Below are positions 6,177 through 6,755 of a stretch of 6,755 bases of DNA, one piece after another; the first letter of the stretch is position 1; each line of letters starts with the position of its first letter. The notes under the pieces were generated by a model. The model was not told the origin of the DNA, did no database searches, and saw only the letters and a list, made by a program, of their open reading frames with translations. The position numbers and the translations under genes were made by a program. Origin of the DNA: SIG480 sp045614365 (GTDB lineage: Bacteria > Bacillota > Clostridia > Oscillospirales > JAAYXM01); NCBI GenBank assembly GCA_045614365.1, contig JAZLCV010000134.1, positions 1 to 6,755 of the forward strand, read 5' to 3'.

Positions 6177-6755
6177 TTGCAGGTGGTAGATAAAGGACTT
6201 ATTCTGAGAGAAACGCCGTATAAAGAAGCTGATGTTATGCTCAGTGTACTTACCGAGTGCGGCGGAAAGCTTTCTGTGCTTGCCCGCGGTGCGAAACGAA
6301 AGGGAAGCCGCGTTTCAGCGGGAATTCAGCTTCTCACATATTCTGAGCTCACTCTTTACGAAAGCGGAGGAAGGTTCACGCTCAACGAAGCTGAACCTCT
6401 GGAAATGTTTTACGGTGTCCGTGGGGATATCGTGAAGCTTGCGCTCGGTTCATATTTTGCAGAGGTTCTTGAGCTTGCGGCAGAATCCGAAAGCATAAAT
6501 CCGGAGCTTTTGCGCCTTGGGCTTAATTCTCTTTATGCGCTTGCGAAAACAAACATTCCGCACGAAAAGATAAAAGCGGTGTTTGAACTTAAAATAGCTT
6601 CTCTTTCCGGATATACGCCGAATGTTTCAGGTTGCGGCGTATGTGGAAGTGTTGATGATCTTGCGTATTTTGATGTTGAAAACGGAACTGTTTTGTGTTC
6701 TGCTTGCAGTGGCGGATTTCTCAAAAGGATAGATGCAAGTGTTGTTGATGCCATG
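6177..6755 (+). CDS. recO: DNA repair protein RecO (3' truncated)
   Basis: The first 193 residues of RecO, the recombination mediator that binds SSB-coated single-stranded DNA and, with RecR, loads RecA in gap and break repair. The N-terminal OB-fold has the typical opening KGLILRETPYKEADVMLSVLT (6-26), then KLSVLARGAKRKGSR (31-45) and TYSELTLYESGGRFTLNEAE (54-73). The helical domain follows, with the RecO zinc site C153-x2-C156 and C174-x2-C177. The frame stays open to the last base, so roughly the final quarter lies beyond the window. The start is uncertain. TTG at 6177 has GGTGGTGA (6164-6171) 5 bases upstream and gives the usual short lead MQVVDKG; GTG at 6165, 6168 or 6183 are alternatives, each with a weaker or poorly spaced site. 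An in-frame TAA at 6144 limits extension. It lies 34 bases after era and is probably cotranscribed. Confidence 0.93.
   Translation, partial: MQVVDKGLILRETPYKEADVMLSVLTECGGKLSVLARGAKRKGSRVSAGIQLLTYSELTLYESGGRFTLNEAEPLEMFYGVRGDIVKLALGSYFAEVLELAAESESINPELLRLGLNSLYALAKTNIPHEKIKAVFELKIASLSGYTPNVSGCGVCGSVDDLAYFDVENGTVLCSACSGGFLKRIDASVVDAM

Noticed and set aside
6232..6435. 67-codon ATG-initiated open frame inside recO
   Set aside because: It overlaps recO in another frame; the recO frame has continuous family similarity and the zinc-site cysteines.
1..6755. tRNA or rRNA genes, CRISPR arrays, insertion sequences, attachment sites
   Set aside because: No tRNA-like cloverleaf, repeated spacer pattern, transposase or terminal inverted repeats were seen on either strand; the window is nearly filled by genes.

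Overview
The window looks like a chromosomal core segment of a spore-forming Firmicute of the class Clostridia, probably an Oscillospiraceae-like gut anaerobe. The reasons are a YlbJ-type sporulation membrane protein, a FemAB-type peptidoglycan bridge enzyme, strong AAGGAGG ribosome binding sites, frequent GTG/TTG starts, moderate GC content and AT-rich intergenic gaps. The taxonomic placement is inference; no rRNA or tRNA gene is present.

Layout. (1) Bases 1-732, plus strand: the C-terminal two thirds of a FemAB-family aminoacyltransferase whose start lies upstream. It ends in a strong, nearly symmetrical terminator (735-769) that can serve both converging transcription units. (2) Bases 786-2155, minus strand: ylbJ (TTG start, excellent Shine-Dalgarno), followed 44 bases later by a 71-residue protein with four cysteines and no assigned function. 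(3) Bases 2156-2263: a divergent intergenic region with a good extended -10 promoter firing rightwards. (4) Bases 2264-6755, plus strand: a tightly packed four-gene run, rlmB-like 23S rRNA 2'-O-methyltransferase, a 719-residue membrane protein, era, and the 5' part of recO. Gaps are about 22-34 bases and no terminator separates the genes, so one operon is likely.

The most unusual item is the 719-residue protein (3061-5220). Its order of membrane segments and soluble regions follows a P1B-type (heavy-metal) P-type ATPase: four helices, a short A-domain-like loop, two helices, a P/N-like cytoplasmic region, two helices. However, the catalytic signatures are missing: DKTGT is replaced by DEDIF, no TGES loop is visible, and the GDGxNDxP hinge is absent. 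It also carries a charged N-terminal extension of about 185 residues with three copies of an SVx(D/E)I(L/I)xE motif. It therefore looks like a P-type ATPase pseudoenzyme turned to another role, placed between two ribosome-assembly genes (rlmB-like and era). Its function is unknown.

The operon otherwise combines ribosome maturation (23S methylation, Era-dependent 30S assembly) with recombination repair (RecO). The era-recO pairing is common in Firmicutes, but era is usually preceded by ybeY/dgkA/cdd-type genes, which are not seen here.
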